Assembly: GCA_026999335.1 (NCBI GenBank)
Contig: JALTPW010000117.1
Span: forward strand, 1-14,099
Length of the DNA: 14,099 bases
Direction: 5' to 3'
From: Chromatiales bacterium
GTDB lineage: Bacteria > Pseudomonadota > Gammaproteobacteria > SZUA-152
Shown: positions 12,940-14,099 of the stretch, piece by piece
Numbering within the stretch: the first letter of the stretch is position 1
Layout: every line of letters begins with the position of its first letter
Notes under the pieces: model-generated
Seen by the model: the letters and a program-made list of their open reading frames with translations, nothing else
Database searches by the model: none
Told to the model about the DNA's origin: nothing
Program-made: the position numbers and the translations under genes

Positions 12940-13965
12940 ATGATGGGTCGATTCAAGCGTCTGTTCTCTGTGACGGGAAATGACGCAGCAGAGGGAATAG
13001 CAGAAGACAGGCCTGTGGGTGTCCGTCGGCTTGCAGCGGTGCGGGATACGCCGATTTTGCCGCTGGCAGGTATTGAACCTGAATATTGCTCGTATCTGTT
13101 GGGCGTCAATTCCCCGCTTGATGTGCCCCTCAATGGTTTCGAGACACAAGTGCTCGCTGGCGTGGAAGGTCTGCTGGCATCAGAGGAGGCGGTATGCGAT
13201 GCCTTGCCCCGGTTGCCCGATGTGCTGCCCAAGCTCATGAAGGCCCTGCGTGATGAGCGGGCCTCGTGGGAGGAAATTGCACAGGTGGTGGGACAGGATG
13301 CCCTGTTGGTGGCGGAGGTTCTGCGTCTGGCCAACAGCCCCTGTTTTCGTGTTGCAGCAAAAATTACCTGCCTGGAACAGGTGGTGATGCAGTTGGGGTT
13401 GGTGGGGCTGCGTGAGGTGGTGATTACGGTGTCGCTGAAACCGATCATGAAGCTTGAGGGTGGGCACTACTATCAGCATGTGGGGCGTAAGATTTGGCCA
13501 CAGGCCCTATCGGCGGCGGTAGCCTGCCGTAGTCTGGCTCAAAGTTTGGGTGGCAGTCGCTTTGAAGCCTATGTTGCCGGATTGGTGCACAATGTGGGTA
13601 TGGTGCTGGTGGTGCAGACCTTGCAGGCATTGTCTCAGGGCACTGAGGCGCCGCGTTCGATCCAGTTTCGCAAGCGGATTCAGCAGTCGGCAAAACGACT
13701 TTCCTGCCTGGTGGCCCGACAATGGGAATTGCCGGCAGGAAGCGTGGCGGCCCTGCAGGATCAGGTTGAGCCCACGGCGGGTTTGGTTTCCTCGCTGGGC
13801 AGGATATTGCAACACGCGACCCACCTGAGCATGCTGCAAAGCCTGGTTCGGGAGGGGCGGGTCGAGGATATTTCGCCCTATCTTTTGTCCCTGCCGGACA
13901 GCGAACGCCGCGCTGGTGAACGGGCCTTGAGTGAGATTGAGGCTCACGCCCTGGGTTTCGAGTGA
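12940..13965 (+). CDS. HDOD-domain protein
   Basis: This is a predicted signalling protein with an HDOD domain, a noncatalytic relative of HD phosphohydrolases found in bacterial signal-output and stress proteins. ATG 12940 gives 341 residues, with AAAGAG nine bases upstream. A GTG at 12916 would add eight residues. The first 80 residues are not recognised. HDOD signatures are LPRLPDVLPKLMKAL (89-103), LLVAEVLRLANSPCFR (122-137), ITCLEQVVMQLGLVGLREVV (142-161), WPQALSAAVACRSLA (186-200) and GLVHNVGMVLV (214-224). In the last one the canonical HD pair is His217-Asn218, so metal-dependent catalysis is unlikely, as expected for HDOD. There is no fused GGDEF, EAL or receiver domain. The partner is unknown. 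Confidence 0.85.
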   Translation: MMGRFKRLFSVTGNDAAEGIAEDRPVGVRRLAAVRDTPILPLAGIEPEYCSYLLGVNSPLDVPLNGFETQVLAGVEGLLASEEAVCDALPRLPDVLPKLMKALRDERASWEEIAQVVGQDALLVAEVLRLANSPCFRVAAKITCLEQVVMQLGLVGLREVVITVSLKPIMKLEGGHYYQHVGRKIWPQALSAAVACRSLAQSLGGSRFEAYVAGLVHNVGMVLVVQTLQALSQGTEAPRSIQFRKRIQQSAKRLSCLVARQWELPAGSVAALQDQVEPTAGLVSSLGRILQHATHLSMLQSLVREGRVEDISPYLLSLPDSERRAGERALSEIEAHALGFE

Positions 13966-14099
13966 GAACCATTAGTCCATTCGGGTCTAGTAATATCTCA
14001 AGTTTCGGGGTTCAAAATCAAGCGGGTTGTGACTGTAGCATGTTGAATGCACAGGATATCTGTATGGACGTGCAGCGCAAAATCGAGTGAAGCAAGCAA

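Noticed and set aside
14040..14090. 16-codon frame after the HDOD gene
   Set aside because: It is too short, with no ribosome-binding site or conservation evidence. Nothing else is supported in 13966-14099.

Overview
The window reads as a GC-rich chromosomal segment of a gammaproteobacterium. The best taxonomic markers are a YcgL-domain protein, a fused RlmKL methyltransferase, a ZapE-type ATPase, a PsiE-family protein and a DUF6164-like protein, a combination I associate with Gammaproteobacteria. The genus cannot be told from sequence alone. No tRNA, rRNA, CRISPR array or intact transposase was found.

Layout. (1) 1-2834: a left-truncated unknown minus-strand gene faces away from modA-modB-modC, a complete high-affinity molybdate ABC importer operon with almost no internal spacing. 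(2) 2835-3816: a noncoding repeat with imperfect inverted ends, a small membrane-anchored DUF6164-like protein, then a 429-bp leader region with two strong hairpins and a possible tiny ORF ending in Ser-Pro-Cys-Gly-Cys-Phe. (3) 3817-6551: a lipid-anchored three-domain multicopper oxidase with a good terminator, convergent with a secreted diheme c4-type cytochrome. The 365 bp between them holds two more noncoding repeats. (4) 6612-7709: zapE, upstream of and co-directional with the cytochrome gene. (5) 7710-8440: an accessory-looking stretch with a short perfect hairpin, an exact 37-bp tandem duplication, a 16-bp tandem duplication and a decayed Rhs/YD-repeat fragment with one stop and one frameshift. 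(6) 8441-14099: ComFB-family protein and convergent PsiE, then RlmKL, a 2-Cys peroxiredoxin, YcgL (minus) and an HDOD protein. The last 134 bp show nothing I can support.

How the genes fit together. ModABC supplies molybdate for molybdenum-cofactor enzymes. No ModE regulator is present here. The oxidase and cytochrome are both envelope redox proteins whose 3' ends face each other. A shared role in copper handling or electron transfer is possible but not shown. RlmKL, ZapE, peroxiredoxin and YcgL are housekeeping or stress genes, while ComFB and HDOD proteins belong to families linked to signalling.

The most promising non-routine signal is the candidate Cys-ending leader peptide upstream of the multicopper oxidase, which resembles in layout the copper-sensing upstream ORFs known for other copper genes. 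Next are the Cys-rich tail of the cytochrome and the Rhs remnant, whose reading frame runs open straight into the ComFB gene.
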